Below are positions 1 through 9,580 of a DNA stretch of 37,899 bases, piece after piece. This DNA is from an uncultured Sphingobacterium sp. (GTDB lineage Bacteria; Bacteroidota; Bacteroidia; Sphingobacteriales; Sphingobacteriaceae). A model generated the notes under the pieces. It was not told the DNA's origin, did not search any database, and was given only the letters and a program-made list of their open reading frames with translations. The position numbers and the translations under genes were made by a program. The stretch spans positions 1 through 37,899 of the forward strand of contig CANRHE010000009.1 in NCBI GenBank assembly GCA_947630335.1, written 5' to 3'. Within the stretch, counting starts at the first letter, position 1. Each line of letters starts with the position of its first letter.

Positions 1-39
1 TTTTATAGTTTAAGTATTACCTTTTAAAAATACAATATC

Positions 40-2109
40 TTGAGCAATTTGTCTAAAAAACGTTATACGATTACTTCGGCATTGCCTTATGCAAATGGTC
101 CTTTGCATATAGGTCATTTAGCTGGAGCTTATATTCCAGGTGATATATTTGCGCGTTTTTTGCGTTTAAATAATAAGGATGTAGTTTATGTATGTGGTTC
201 GGATGAGCATGGTGCAGCTATTACTATCCGGGCTAAAAAGGAGGGGATAACACCTCGTGAGATTATAGATAAATATAATAAGCAAATCAAAGAATCTTTT
301 GAAGAATTTGGTGTGTCATTCGATATTTATCATCGTACATCGGAGCCGATACATCATGAGCTATCTCAAGAGTTTTTCTTAAACTTAAATGAAAAGGGTG
401 AATTTGTAGAGAAGTTTTCGGAACAGTATTATGATGAAGATTTTAATCAGTTTTTAGCTGATCGCTATATTACAGGAACTTGTCCTCATTGTTCTTCTGA
501 AGGAGCTTATGGTGACCAATGTGAGAAATGCGGTACATCATTAAGTCCAACAGATTTGATCAATCCAAAATCTACATTAAGTGGTAAAACTCCTATTTTA
601 AAAGAAACAAAACATTGGTATCTTCCGCTAGATAAGTATCAACCATGGTTAGAAAAATGGCTAATTGAAGGCAAAAAAGATGTCTTGAAATCCAATGTGT
701 TTGGTCAATGTTCATCTTGGTTAAAATCTGGCTTACAACCACGTTCAATGACTCGCGACTTAGATTGGGGGGTTGACGTTCCTTTGAAAGAAGCTGAAGG
801 AAAGAAATTATACGTATGGTTGGACGCTCCAATTGGTTATATATCTGCAACTAAGCAATGGGCAATTGATAATAATAAGAATTGGGAAGACTATTGGAAG
901 CAGCAAGCTAATCCAGCAGACAATTCAACATTAATTCATTTTATTGGTAAGGATAATATTGTATTTCACTGTATTACATTTCCTGCGATACTCCATGCTC
1001 ATGGCGAATATATTCTGCCAGAAAATATACCTGCAAATGAATTCTTGAACTTAGAAGGAGATAAGCTTTCTACCTCTCGTAACCATGCTGTGTGGTTACA
1101 TGAATATCTTGAGGAATTTCCTGGTAAGCAAGATGAATTACGTTATGTTCTGACGTCAATTTTGCCTGAGACCTCGGATAGTGAGTTCACATGGAAAGAT
1201 TTTCAAGCTCGAGTAAATAATGAACTTGTTGCTATATTAGGTAATTTTGTGAATCGTGTAATGGTATTATCTCACAAATACTTTGATGGTAAAGTATTGA
1301 TGGGGACTGATCACAATGCAACAGATCTCGCAGCATTGGGAGAACTAGCTAAGTTCCCAGAGCAGATCACGCAATCTATAGGTAATTATCGTTTTAGAGA
1401 GGCTATGAGTCAGTTTATTAATGCCGCTCGTCTAGGTAATAAATACTTGGCTGAAGAGGAACCATGGAAAGTAATTAAGGAAGATCCTGAACGGGTAAAA
1501 ACAGTCTTGAATGTTGCTGCAGAGATTGTCGCTAATTTGGCTATTTTGTCTCAGCCATTCTTACCTAAGACTGCGATGAAGTTATTTGAGATGCTTAATT
1601 TAGCTCCTCAAGCATGGCAAAATGCTGGGAGATCAGATTTATTAAGTGAAGGCCATCAATTGGGTGCAGTTCAACTTTTATTTGATAAGATTACCGACGA
1701 GCAAGTAGAAGCACAATTAAGTAAGTTAGCAGAAGCTAAAGCTAATAATGCCAAAGTTATAACACCAGCGGCACCTGCAAAGGCGAATATTACTTTTGAT
1801 GATTTTGTGAAATTGGATATTCGAGTTGGGACTATTTTGGAAGCAGAGAAAGTAGCAAAAACTAAGAAGTTATTAAAATTAAAAATTGACACCGGTATTG
1901 ATCAACGAATTGTGGTATCTGGAATTGCAGAGTTCTTTAAACCTGAAGATATAGTGGGTAAGCAGGTATCTATTTTGGTGAATTTGGAGCCTCGTGAGAT
2001 TAAAGGTATTCAATCCCAAGGTATGATTCTTATGGCTGAGGATAATGACGGACGTCTTGATTTTGTGAGTCCTCATACTTCTATTGTATCGGGTAGTACC
2101 GTCCGTTAG
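40..2109 (+). CDS. metG: methionyl-tRNA synthetase with C-terminal tRNA-binding domain
   Basis: Full [32 protein letters not shown] (HIGH motif), zinc-knuckle [21 protein letters not shown] (KMSKS-like), C-terminal [14 protein letters not shown] tRNA-binding domain. Starts with TTG. Confidence 0.97.
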   Translation: MSNLSKKRYTITSALPYANGPLHIGHLAGAYIPGDIFARFLRLNNKDVVYVCGSDEHGAAITIRAKKEGITPREIIDKYNKQIKESFEEFGVSFDIYHRTSEPIHHELSQEFFLNLNEKGEFVEKFSEQYYDEDFNQFLADRYITGTCPHCSSEGAYGDQCEKCGTSLSPTDLINPKSTLSGKTPILKETKHWYLPLDKYQPWLEKWLIEGKKDVLKSNVFGQCSSWLKSGLQPRSMTRDLDWGVDVPLKEAEGKKLYVWLDAPIGYISATKQWAIDNNKNWEDYWKQQANPADNSTLIHFIGKDNIVFHCITFPAILHAHGEYILPENIPANEFLNLEGDKLSTSRNHAVWLHEYLEEFPGKQDELRYVLTSILPETSDSEFTWKDFQARVNNELVAILGNFVNRVMVLSHKYFDGKVLMGTDHNATDLAALGELAKFPEQITQSIGNYRFREAMSQFINAARLGNKYLAEEEPWKVIKEDPERVKTVLNVAAEIVANLAILSQPFLPKTAMKLFEMLNLAPQAWQNAGRSDLLSEGHQLGAVQLLFDKITDEQVEAQLSKLAEAKANNAKVITPAAPAKANITFDDFVKLDIRVGTILEAEKVAKTKKLLKLKIDTGIDQRIVVSGIAEFFKPEDIVGKQVSILVNLEPREIKGIQSQGMILMAEDNDGRLDFVSPHTSIVSGSTVR

Positions 2110-2125
2110 AAAGTATATTTTAGTT

Positions 2126-2168
2126 AAAAAAACAGGCTTGAATTATTTTAATTCAAGCCTGTTTTTTT
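2126..2168. terminator. bidirectional intrinsic terminator between convergent metG and brnQ
   Basis: AAAAAAACAGGCTTGAATTA-TTT-TAATTCAAGCCTGTTTTTTT: 20-bp perfect arms, 3-nt loop, A/T tracts on both sides. Confidence 0.92.
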
Positions 2169-2173
2169 TTGAC

Positions 2174-3469
2174 TTATGTATTATACTGTTTTTTAGTTTT
2201 ACTAATCAATAAGCCTATGAGGAACCCAATTATAGAAGGAATAACCCAAGCTAGTTCAATTTCATAAAGCGGTAGTGCTTTGAATATATTCGTTTGACTT
2301 TCGGACCAAAGGTTAAGAATTTGTCCTGTGCTCATTATTGCAATAACAGTAGATGCTAATAATGCCCCGATATAAGGTGTTTTATTCTTAACTATACTGC
2401 CGAATAGAATAATGTATAACACTAATGTTATAGCGATAGGATATACAAATGCAAGTGGAGGATAAGCAAATTGAATAATATTATCTACACCAGATATAGC
2501 TAAAACTGCAGATAATAAGGTGCATGCCGTAACTATTATTTTATAACTGACCTTTCCTTTGAATAATTCTGTAAAGAAAGATCCTACGGCTGTCGTCAAT
2601 GCAATAGCAGTAGTTAAGCAAGCTAATGCAATACAAACTCCAATTGCAGTCATACCTAATCCCCCTAATGTACTGTTAGCAATATGTATTAATAAAGCAG
2701 ATCTGTTGATCTCTTTATCTGTAATTCCTGAGGTTGCACCTAGATAGACTAATCCTCCATATATGAAAACTAAACATACTGAAGATATTACTCCCGAAGA
2801 TATTACTACGGAGCTTTTTTGGGACGTACTGGTATAACCTTTTATTTTTGCTGCTGATATTATGATCCCTGCGAATACTAAAGACGCCAGCATATCAACG
2901 GTCTGATATCCTTCAACGAAACCAAGTTTGAAAGACTCTGTGGTAGTCAATTCAGTGTTGGAATAGTCTGATAAAGGATTAATTATTCCTATTGCTATTA
3001 ATATAGTTAACAAAACAAGAAGAATTGGAGTAAGTAAGTTTCCTATTATATCAACAACTTTCGAAGGAGTGATACTCAATAACCAGGTTAAACCAAAAAA
3101 GAGAATTGAAAATATAATAGGATTAAAGTCTTTAAATGTGGGAGCTATAGCGACTTCAAATGTAGTAGCTCCTGTTCTTGGGATTGCAATTAAAGGGCCG
3201 ATACACAACATAATGATGGTACCCAATATTGGAGCCAATAGAGGATGTATCCTATTTCCTAAGTCATAAATGGTATTACCTGATTTCACGATGGATAATA
3301 TACCTAAGAATGGTAAAATTATTCCAGTTAATCCAAATGCAATAATCGTTATTAATGTATGTTCTCCTACCTGTAGTCCCAAATAAGGAGGTAATAGTAG
3401 GTTGCCTGCGCCAAAGAACATGGCAAATAGAGCAAAGCCAATGGTAGCAATGTCTTTATTCTTTTTCAT
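2174..3469 (-). CDS. brnQ: branched-chain amino acid transport system II carrier protein (BrnQ/LIVCS family)
   Basis: MKKNKDIATIGFALFAMFFGAGNLLLPPYLGLQVG is characteristic of BrnQ; multi-TM. Start trimmed from 3550 to the internal Met at 3469, which removes overlap with folP. Confidence 0.93.
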   Translation of the reverse strand: MKKNKDIATIGFALFAMFFGAGNLLLPPYLGLQVGEHTLITIIAFGLTGIILPFLGILSIVKSGNTIYDLGNRIHPLLAPILGTIIMLCIGPLIAIPRTGATTFEVAIAPTFKDFNPIIFSILFFGLTWLLSITPSKVVDIIGNLLTPILLVLLTILIAIGIINPLSDYSNTELTTTESFKLGFVEGYQTVDMLASLVFAGIIISAAKIKGYTSTSQKSSVVISSGVISSVCLVFIYGGLVYLGATSGITDKEINRSALLIHIANSTLGGLGMTAIGVCIALACLTTAIALTTAVGSFFTELFKGKVSYKIIVTACTLLSAVLAISGVDNIIQFAYPPLAFVYPIAITLVLYIILFGSIVKNKTPYIGALLASTVIAIMSTGQILNLWSESQTNIFKALPLYEIELAWVIPSIIGFLIGLLISKTKKQYNT

Positions 3470-3482
3470 ATGTTGATTAAGG

Positions 3483-4322
3483 TTAGTAAAGTAAGTCGAC
3501 GATTCCTTTTGCTTCTTGCACGTCATGTACTCGTATGATTTGAACACCACGTTCTAATAGTAAGGTATTCAAAACAATTGTTGAAGTTAATGATTCTTGG
3601 GGTGTTATTCCCAGTTTTTTATAAATCATTGACTTTCGTGATATTCCTCCTAGCAGGGGTAGACCCAAGTAGTGAAATTCATCTACTCTTTTCAGGAGTT
3701 CATAGTTTTGATCAATAGTTTTAGAAAATCCAAATCCTGGGTCCAAAATTATATCTTTTACCCCAAATTCTCTTAATGTATTAATCTTTTCTCCAAAATA
3801 CGTACATATATCAGTTACAATATCCGTGTATGATACCTGCTCTTGCATTGTTTCGGGTGTACCTCGCATGTGCATTAGGATATAAGGCACTTGTAAATTG
3901 GCTACAGTCTGGAACATTTTATCGTCGAGGCTACCCCCTGATATATCATTGATAATATGCACACCAGCTTTTACTGTTGCTTCTGCTACATCAGCCCTAA
4001 AGGTATCTATCGAAAGCAAAATGTCTGGGTATGTTTTTTTTATAACTTCAATCACAGGAATTGCTCTATCAATTTCTTCTTGAGCAGTAATTAATGGTGC
4101 GCCTGGTCTCGATGAGTATGCTCCAATATCAATAATATCTACACCTTCAGCGATCATTTTTGTTACTCTGTGGAGTGCGCCTTCTATGGAGTTGTGTTGA
4201 CCTCCATCAAAGAAAGAGTCGGGAGTTACATTTAATATACCCATGATCAAAGGTTTTGTAAATGTAATTAGTTGTCCTTTTGCATTAATGGACTGACAAG
4301 AATTTGTTTTGAAGACAATCAT
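3483..4322 (-). CDS. folP: dihydropteroate synthase
   Basis: LIMGILNVTPDSFFDGGQH, GVDIIDIGAYSSRPGA, ILDPGFGFSKTIDQNYELL, LLGGISRKSMI. Start could also be the upstream Met at 4337. Confidence 0.96.
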   Translation of the reverse strand: MIVFKTNSCQSINAKGQLITFTKPLIMGILNVTPDSFFDGGQHNSIEGALHRVTKMIAEGVDIIDIGAYSSRPGAPLITAQEEIDRAIPVIEVIKKTYPDILLSIDTFRADVAEATVKAGVHIINDISGGSLDDKMFQTVANLQVPYILMHMRGTPETMQEQVSYTDIVTDICTYFGEKINTLREFGVKDIILDPGFGFSKTIDQNYELLKRVDEFHYLGLPLLGGISRKSMIYKKLGITPQESLTSTIVLNTLLLERGVQIIRVHDVQEAKGIVDLLY

Positions 4323-4341
4323 GAAGCGAATATACAAATCA

Positions 4342-4349
4342 CAAAATTA
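4342..4349 (-). promoter_or_regulatory. candidate Bacteroidota -7 box (TAATTTTG) upstream of folP
   Basis: Matches TAnnTTTG about 20 bp upstream of the folP start; no clear -33 TTG. Confidence 0.35.
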
Positions 4350-4380
4350 AATTTGTTAAGTATATTGTTTTATATAAAGT

Positions 4381-4414
4381 AAAACAGCTACATAATTCAT
4401 TAAGTAGCTGTTTT
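4381..4414. terminator. hairpin terminator downstream of the DUF4920 gene
   Basis: AAAACAGCTAC ... GTAGCTGTTTT stem with 12-nt loop; T tract on + strand and TTTTACTTT on - strand. Confidence 0.65.
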
Positions 4415-4441
4415 TTTTGATTTATAAAACTGGAGTTATTT

Positions 4442-4921
4442 TTATTTTATAACAAGGACACCATCTGCCACAATACTTATATCTTTTTTGGGCTCTTTTA
4501 TTTTTGCAATCTCTTCTTTGCTTTTTCCTTCGTCTTCAGCATAATGCTTCAACCATTCAACTGAAGTCTCTTTCATTTTAGCTTTTCCTTCTACTACAAT
4601 GGTTTTACCTATGAGATCTTCGGGAACAAAGTATGCGTAGTCTGTAAAACGAACCATTATTGGATCAGTACTTCCTTCACGTTTAAGAGTTAAGAAACAG
4701 CCTTTTTTCTTACATACAGATAGTACTTCTCCTTCTATTTTACCAGTAAAATCTTTGTTTGTTTGTAATTTCGACTCAAGTGCTTTGACACTGACTGCAT
4801 TTTTCTTGTCTATTGCCTTTCCATAGGTTACTCCTGATTTTGCAGGTTTAATATTTTGCTGTGCATATGAAATCGATAGCATTGCTAGCAAACAAAATCC
4901 GACTGTTAGTAATTGTTTCAT
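4442..4921 (-). CDS. DUF4920 domain-containing exported protein
   Basis: Signal peptide MKQLLTVGFCLLAMLSISYAQ; GEVLSVCKKKGCFLTLKREGSTDPIMVRFTDYAYFVPEDLIGKTIVVEGKA. Start trimmed from 4957. Confidence 0.82.
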   Translation of the reverse strand: MKQLLTVGFCLLAMLSISYAQQNIKPAKSGVTYGKAIDKKNAVSVKALESKLQTNKDFTGKIEGEVLSVCKKKGCFLTLKREGSTDPIMVRFTDYAYFVPEDLIGKTIVVEGKAKMKETSVEWLKHYAEDEGKSKEEIAKIKEPKKDISIVADGVLVIK

Positions 4922-4928
4922 CATTATT

Positions 4929-5510
4929 TTATTTACGTAAAAATTCAAATTTCCCACTAGGGTCTAACTTCATAATTAATGAAGGTTTACCTTGTTGATG
5001 ATCGTTCTGTCCATACTCGACGATATAATCGACCCCTTCCTTAATAGTGTCCGTGATATCATCAAATGTCAATGCCGAAGGCTCTCCGCTAATATTAGCG
5101 GAAGTCGATATGATTGGTTTTCTAAAACGCTGAAGAAGTTGTTGACAAAAGGTATGATTTACAACTCGTATCCCAATAGAACCATCCTCTGCTAATGCAT
5201 TTTGTGCAATATTTTTTGCATTGGAATATATTATAGTTAATGGACGATCTGATGCCTCAATTAACTCATAGGCAACTTCTGGAATATCATTTACATAAGC
5301 TGCTAATTGATTATCAGTATGTAAAAGAACAAGCATACTTTTACTTTTATCTCTTCCTTTTAAGGCGTATACTTTTTCAATTGCTTCTGGATTGGTAGCA
5401 TCACATCCTATTCCCCAAATAGTATCTGTAGGGTATAGGATTAAGCCCCCATTTTTCAACGTTTCTAATGCTCGATTAATGTCGTCTTTATTTACAAAAC
5501 TACTTGCCAT
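4929..5510 (-). CDS. tsaC: L-threonylcarbamoyladenylate synthase (Sua5/YciO/YrdC family)
   Basis: GGLILYPTDTIWGIGCDATNPEAIEKVYALKGRDKSKSMLVLL; PIISTSANISGEPS. Start trimmed to 5510, 1 nt after the dapD stop. Confidence 0.92.
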   Translation of the reverse strand: MASSFVNKDDINRALETLKNGGLILYPTDTIWGIGCDATNPEAIEKVYALKGRDKSKSMLVLLHTDNQLAAYVNDIPEVAYELIEASDRPLTIIYSNAKNIAQNALAEDGSIGIRVVNHTFCQQLLQRFRKPIISTSANISGEPSALTFDDITDTIKEGVDYIVEYGQNDHQQGKPSLIMKLDPSGKFEFLRK

Positions 5511-5511
5511 T

Positions 5512-6348
5512 TTATACTGCAATATTGTGCTCACGAAGAGCATCGTTTAATGATGTTTTTTTGTCTGTTGATTCTTTTCGTTGGCCTATAATTAACGCGC
5601 ACGGAACTTGGTATTCTCCTGCAGGAAACACTTTAGTGTAGGAGCCAGGGATCACAACTGATCGTGCAGGAATTCTACCTTTATATTCTTTAGGAGTGGA
5701 TCCAGAGACATCAATAATTTTAGTAGAAGCTGTTAGTACTACGTTGGCGCCCAACACGGCTTCTTTTTCAACATGTACTCCCTCGACTACGATAGCACGA
5801 GATCCTACAAAGACATTATCCTCTATGATTACAGGTGCTGCTTGAATGGGCTCTAGAACACCGCCTATCCCTACGCCTCCTGATAGATGTACATGCTTAC
5901 CTATTTGCGCGCAAGAGCCTACAGTTGCCCAAGTATCAACCATAGTACCTTCATCCACATAAGCTCCTATATTTACATATGACGGCATCATGATTACGCC
6001 TTTTGCTAAATAGGCACCATACCGCGCGGATGCTCCGGGAACAACACGTACTCCTGATTCTTTAAAGTCTGTTTTTAACTTCATTTTATCATGATAAACG
6101 AAAGGTGTATTTTCAATTACCTCCATCTCCCTAGTAGGAAAGTATAAAATAACTGCTTTTTTAACCCATTCGTTTATTTGCCATTGCATACCTAAAGGAT
6201 GTGCAACTCGTAATTCTCCATGATCCAACTTTTCGATAACGGTTTCGATTGCGTTGGTGTAAGTTGTATTGGTCAACAACTTTCTATCTTCCCAAACTTC
6301 TTCTATTAATGATTGTAAGTTTTGAAGCTCCATGTCTTTAAGGCTCAA
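5512..6348 (-). CDS. dapD: 2,3,4,5-tetrahydropyridine-2,6-dicarboxylate N-succinyltransferase
   Basis: Left-handed beta-helix hexapeptides; GVRVVPGASARYGAYLAKGVIMMPSYVNIGAYVDEGTMVDTWATVGSCAQIG is diagnostic of DapD. Confidence 0.96.
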   Translation of the reverse strand: MSLKDMELQNLQSLIEEVWEDRKLLTNTTYTNAIETVIEKLDHGELRVAHPLGMQWQINEWVKKAVILYFPTREMEVIENTPFVYHDKMKLKTDFKESGVRVVPGASARYGAYLAKGVIMMPSYVNIGAYVDEGTMVDTWATVGSCAQIGKHVHLSGGVGIGGVLEPIQAAPVIIEDNVFVGSRAIVVEGVHVEKEAVLGANVVLTASTKIIDVSGSTPKEYKGRIPARSVVIPGSYTKVFPAGEYQVPCALIIGQRKESTDKKTSLNDALREHNIAV

Positions 6349-6425
6349 TTTTTTTGATAATACAAATATGCTGTTTTTTGCTGATATCTATGCTATAGAA
6401 CGTTCCAAATTTCATTCCTATTGAT

Positions 6426-6433
6426 TAGCTTTG
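6426..6433 (+). promoter_or_regulatory. candidate Bacteroidota -7 box (TAGCTTTG) immediately before the S4-domain gene
   Basis: Exact TAnnTTTG ending 5 nt before the ATG at 6439. Confidence 0.5.
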
Positions 6434-6438
6434 TACCT

Positions 6439-6846
6439 ATGGCAAATGAACCCGAGAAACTTCGTATTGATAAATATCTGTGGTCTATTCGTATTTTTAA
6501 AACAAGAAGTTTGGCTACGGAAGCTTGTAAAGCTGGACGTGTAAAATTAAATGGCCAAAATATAAAGCCTTCCTATGTTGTCAAAATAGGGGATACCTAT
6601 GCTATTCAAAAGGGACTTGAACGGAAGGTAGTGTTTGTCACGGGCTTATTAGACAAGAGGGTCGATGCTAAGACAGCTATTATGTTTTATGAAGATCGAA
6701 CTCCAGTAGAAGAAACGTATGGATTTAAATCTGTTTTTCATGCCCCAATATTAAAAAGAGATAGAGGTACTGGTCGTCCTACTAAAAAAGATAGGCGGGA
6801 AATTGATGATCTCAAAAGTAGTGATTGGTGGGAAGAAGAAAATTAA
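6439..6846 (+). CDS. RNA-binding S4 domain protein (Hsp15-like)
   Basis: LRIDKYLWSIRIFKTRSLATEACKAGRVKLNGQNIKPSYVVKIGDTYAI (S4 domain). ATG at 6439 preferred to the TTG at 6421. Confidence 0.9.
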   Translation: MANEPEKLRIDKYLWSIRIFKTRSLATEACKAGRVKLNGQNIKPSYVVKIGDTYAIQKGLERKVVFVTGLLDKRVDAKTAIMFYEDRTPVEETYGFKSVFHAPILKRDRGTGRPTKKDRREIDDLKSSDWWEEEN

Positions 6847-6859
6847 TATTTCTCCTCTA

Positions 6860-7429
6860 TTACTTTAGTACCATTTGAATAATTTTTGTTTTATCACCTA
6901 GGTTATTCAAAATAGAATCCCCTAAATGGCTATCTTTTACGCTTGCTTTGCTTTGTTGAATTAGTTTTACTGCTTTTGTAGTATCATTTAATAAAAAATA
7001 TGTAAATCCAAGATTGTATTGGTGTAAAGATTCATTTTCTTTTGAAGCTAGATTTAGTCTATTCTCTATGCCAGTAATAGCTTGCAGGTAATTCTGTTTC
7101 GCCTCATCGGATCTACCTAAAATATCAAGGAGCATACCCTTCATTTGAAACGCTTCTACATATGAATCTTGAGCTAGGAGTAAATCGATTGTTTCGAGAG
7201 CTTCTTCATATTGCTGTTTCCCAATATGATAATTGGCTTTGTTTTGAATAGCAGGCTGAAATGTACTGTCTGTTTTGATTGCTTTATTGAAATAATATAA
7301 GGCGCTGTCATTATCTTCTAAATAAAACATGGTTCCAATCTTATTCAAATCCATAGCTTTCTTATATGGACCTTGATCGCAAGAAGAATATAATACAATA
7401 ATTGCCGTTGTAATTATAAATTTATACAT
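6860..7429 (-). CDS. tetratricopeptide-repeat lipoprotein
   Basis: N-terminal signal with lipobox-like LYSSC; TPR-type repeats (DSALYYFNKAIKTDSTFQPAIQNKANYH, YVEAFQMKGMLLDILGRSDEAKQNYLQAI). Confidence 0.75.
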   Translation of the reverse strand: MYKFIITTAIIVLYSSCDQGPYKKAMDLNKIGTMFYLEDNDSALYYFNKAIKTDSTFQPAIQNKANYHIGKQQYEEALETIDLLLAQDSYVEAFQMKGMLLDILGRSDEAKQNYLQAITGIENRLNLASKENESLHQYNLGFTYFLLNDTTKAVKLIQQSKASVKDSHLGDSILNNLGDKTKIIQMVLK

Positions 7430-7445
7430 AACTTAAATATAAATA

Positions 7446-7473
7446 AAAAGGCAGAAATTAATTTCTGCCTTTT
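7446..7473. terminator. intrinsic terminator of gltA
   Basis: AAAAGGCAGAAATT|AATTTCTGCCTTTT, a perfect 28-bp palindrome directly after the gltA stop. Confidence 0.85.
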
Positions 7474-7478
7474 CTATT

Positions 7479-8765
7479 TTATCTTTCTTCTAATGGAATA
7501 TATGTACGATCTACTTCTCCAATATAAAGTTGTCTTGGACGACCAATTGGCTCCTTATTATCACGCATTTCTTTCCACTGTGCTATCCATCCTGGTAAAC
7601 GACCTAATGCAAATAATACAGTAAACATATCAGAGTTAAAGCCTAATGCACGGTAAATAATACCAGAATAGAAGTCAACATTTGGATATAATTTGCGGTC
7701 AATGAAATATTGATCACTTAATGCAGCTTTTTCTAAACCTTTGGCAATGTCTAATACAGGGTCATTAATTCCTAATTTCTCTAAAACATCATCCGCTGCT
7801 TTTTTTATAATTTTTGCACGAGGATCAAAGTTTTTGTATACACGATGACCAAAACCCATTAAGCGGAAAGGATCATTCTTATCTTTAGCTTTTGCTAAAT
7901 ATTTTTCAACGTCACCACCGTCATTTTTGATGTCTTCCAACATTTCAATTACGGCTTGATTAGCACCTCCGTGTAGTGGGCCCCAAAGAGCATTGATACC
8001 AGCAGAGATTGAAGCATATAAGTTAGCATTTGAAGATCCTACCATACGTACTGTTGATGTAGAACAATTTTGTTCGTGATCAGCATGAAGAATCAATAAT
8101 ATACGCATTGCATCTAACACTGCGTCATCAAATACTTTATCACAATTAACTTCTCCGAATATCATATTCATGAAGTTATCTATATAACCGAAGTTTCTTT
8201 TCGGATATACTACAGGGTGACCAAGTGATTTCTTTTGAATCCATGAAACAATCGTAGGCATCTTACCTAATAAGTTGATGATTGTTTTATTTTCTTCTTC
8301 CTCTGTTGGGTTAGGATTTAAAGACTCTGGGTAGAACGCAGAAAGCGCACCAACTAAACAAGAAAGCTGCCCCATCGGGTGGGATTTAGAAGGAAATCCA
8401 GCGAAGAAGTTTTTCATGTCTTCGTGAACCATCATTTGCTCCTTAATAGCGGTTCTAAAATCTTCTAATGTTTGTTTAGAAGGTAGATCACCGTAAATTA
8501 ATAAATAAGCAACTTCTAAGAAAGTAGATTTTTCAGCTAAATCTTCAATCTTGTAACCACGGTACTTAAGAATACCTTTTTCTCCGTCCAAAAATGTTAT
8601 TGCACTTTTAGTTGCTCCAGTATTTTTATATCCAGGATCTAATGTAATGTGTCCTGTTTGGTCTCTTAATTTTGAAATATCAATGGCCTTTTCTCCTTCA
8701 GTACCTGTTAGTACAGACAACTCTAAGGTATTACCATTTAAAGTAATAGATGCTTTATCAGACAT
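7479..8765 (-). CDS. gltA: citrate synthase
   Basis: LDPGYKNTGATKSAITFLDGEKGILKYRGYKIEDLAEKSTF, LHADHEQNCSTSTVRMVGSSNANLYASISAGINALWGPLHGGANQAVIEML, FGHRVYKNFDPRAK. Start trimmed from 8855 to MSDKASITLNG. Confidence 0.97.
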   Translation of the reverse strand: MSDKASITLNGNTLELSVLTGTEGEKAIDISKLRDQTGHITLDPGYKNTGATKSAITFLDGEKGILKYRGYKIEDLAEKSTFLEVAYLLIYGDLPSKQTLEDFRTAIKEQMMVHEDMKNFFAGFPSKSHPMGQLSCLVGALSAFYPESLNPNPTEEEENKTIINLLGKMPTIVSWIQKKSLGHPVVYPKRNFGYIDNFMNMIFGEVNCDKVFDDAVLDAMRILLILHADHEQNCSTSTVRMVGSSNANLYASISAGINALWGPLHGGANQAVIEMLEDIKNDGGDVEKYLAKAKDKNDPFRLMGFGHRVYKNFDPRAKIIKKAADDVLEKLGINDPVLDIAKGLEKAALSDQYFIDRKLYPNVDFYSGIIYRALGFNSDMFTVLFALGRLPGWIAQWKEMRDNKEPIGRPRQLYIGEVDRTYIPLEER

Positions 8766-8788
8766 AGTATTTTCTAATGTATATATTA

Positions 8789-8796
8789 CAAATATA
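8789..8796 (-). promoter_or_regulatory. candidate Bacteroidota -7 box (TATATTTG) upstream of gltA
   Basis: Exact TAnnTTTG on the minus strand, about 24 bp upstream of the gltA start. Confidence 0.45.
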
Positions 8797-9148
8797 AAAA
8801 AAATAGGCGAATAAAAGGTGGGTAGATTATGAAATTTGTGACATTTATGCGTCATAATTCAGAAAGACTTATTGTCTGTTTTTTAACCTATTATTTTGAG
8901 CCAATAATTTATTAACATTAGCTTGTTGTAAGGTAATTGAAGTATTGCATATTTTCATTGGGTGTCAAAATGTGAATTATATACATCCAAAAACTGGAAC
9001 ATATTCCAGCATAGCACTTTGTTATTATGGAAATAATCCTAATACTTAAAGTAGTCGCCGAATATATAATGTTACTATATTTTACATTTGATTTAATTAG
9101 TGTATGATTTGGCTATTTCAACACCTAATATGAAATAAAATGTTAAAA

Positions 9149-9156
9149 TACTTTTG
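9149..9156 (+). promoter_or_regulatory. candidate Bacteroidota -7 box (TACTTTTG) for the blaI-M56 operon
   Basis: Exact TAnnTTTG, followed 5 nt later by a TACGA-N5-TCGTA dyad and the ATG at 9207. Confidence 0.5.
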
Positions 9157-9161
9157 CTATC

Positions 9162-9176
9162 TACGAAGTTGTCGTA
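9162..9176. promoter_or_regulatory. candidate BlaI-type operator dyad
   Basis: TACGA-AGTTG-TCGTA perfect 5-bp arms at the expected transcription start of the BlaI-family regulator gene. Confidence 0.45.
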
Positions 9177-9206
9177 ATATTGTGAATATATAGTAATTTG
9201 AAATAT

Positions 9207-9575
9207 ATGAATTTAGAAAAATTAACGATACAAGAAGAGGAGGCCATGTTATCCATTTGGCAATTGAATGGAGGTTTTATCAAGGAAATATTGGATAATC
9301 TGACTGGAGATATGGTTCCTTACACCACCTTAGCTTCTACGGTAAAGAATTTGGAAAAGAAAGGCTATGTGAAAGGTGTTAAATATGCTAATGCGAAGCG
9401 TTATGAACCGATCATTTCGCAGCAAGAATATAAAGCTAGGTTCATGAATTCCTTTGTAGGCGATTACTTTAAAAACTCTTACAAAGAGATGGTTTCTTTT
9501 TTCGTGAAAGAGGATAAGTTATCTTCAGAAGAGTTGAATGAGATATTGGATATGATCAAAAACAATAAATCCTAA
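9207..9575 (+). CDS. BlaI/MecI/CopY family transcriptional regulator
   Basis: LTIQEEEAMLSIWQLNGGFIKEILDNLTGDMVPYTTLASTVKNLEKKGYVKGVKYANAKRYEPIISQQEYKARFM is a BlaI-type winged helix; followed at once by an M56 gene. Confidence 0.92.
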   Translation: MNLEKLTIQEEEAMLSIWQLNGGFIKEILDNLTGDMVPYTTLASTVKNLEKKGYVKGVKYANAKRYEPIISQQEYKARFMNSFVGDYFKNSYKEMVSFFVKEDKLSSEELNEILDMIKNNKS

Positions 9576-9580
9576 TTAAG

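Noticed and set aside
3470-3550. N-terminal extension of the BrnQ ORF
   Set aside because: The 27 extra residues lack BrnQ character and overlap folP; the Met at 3469 gives a typical N-terminus.
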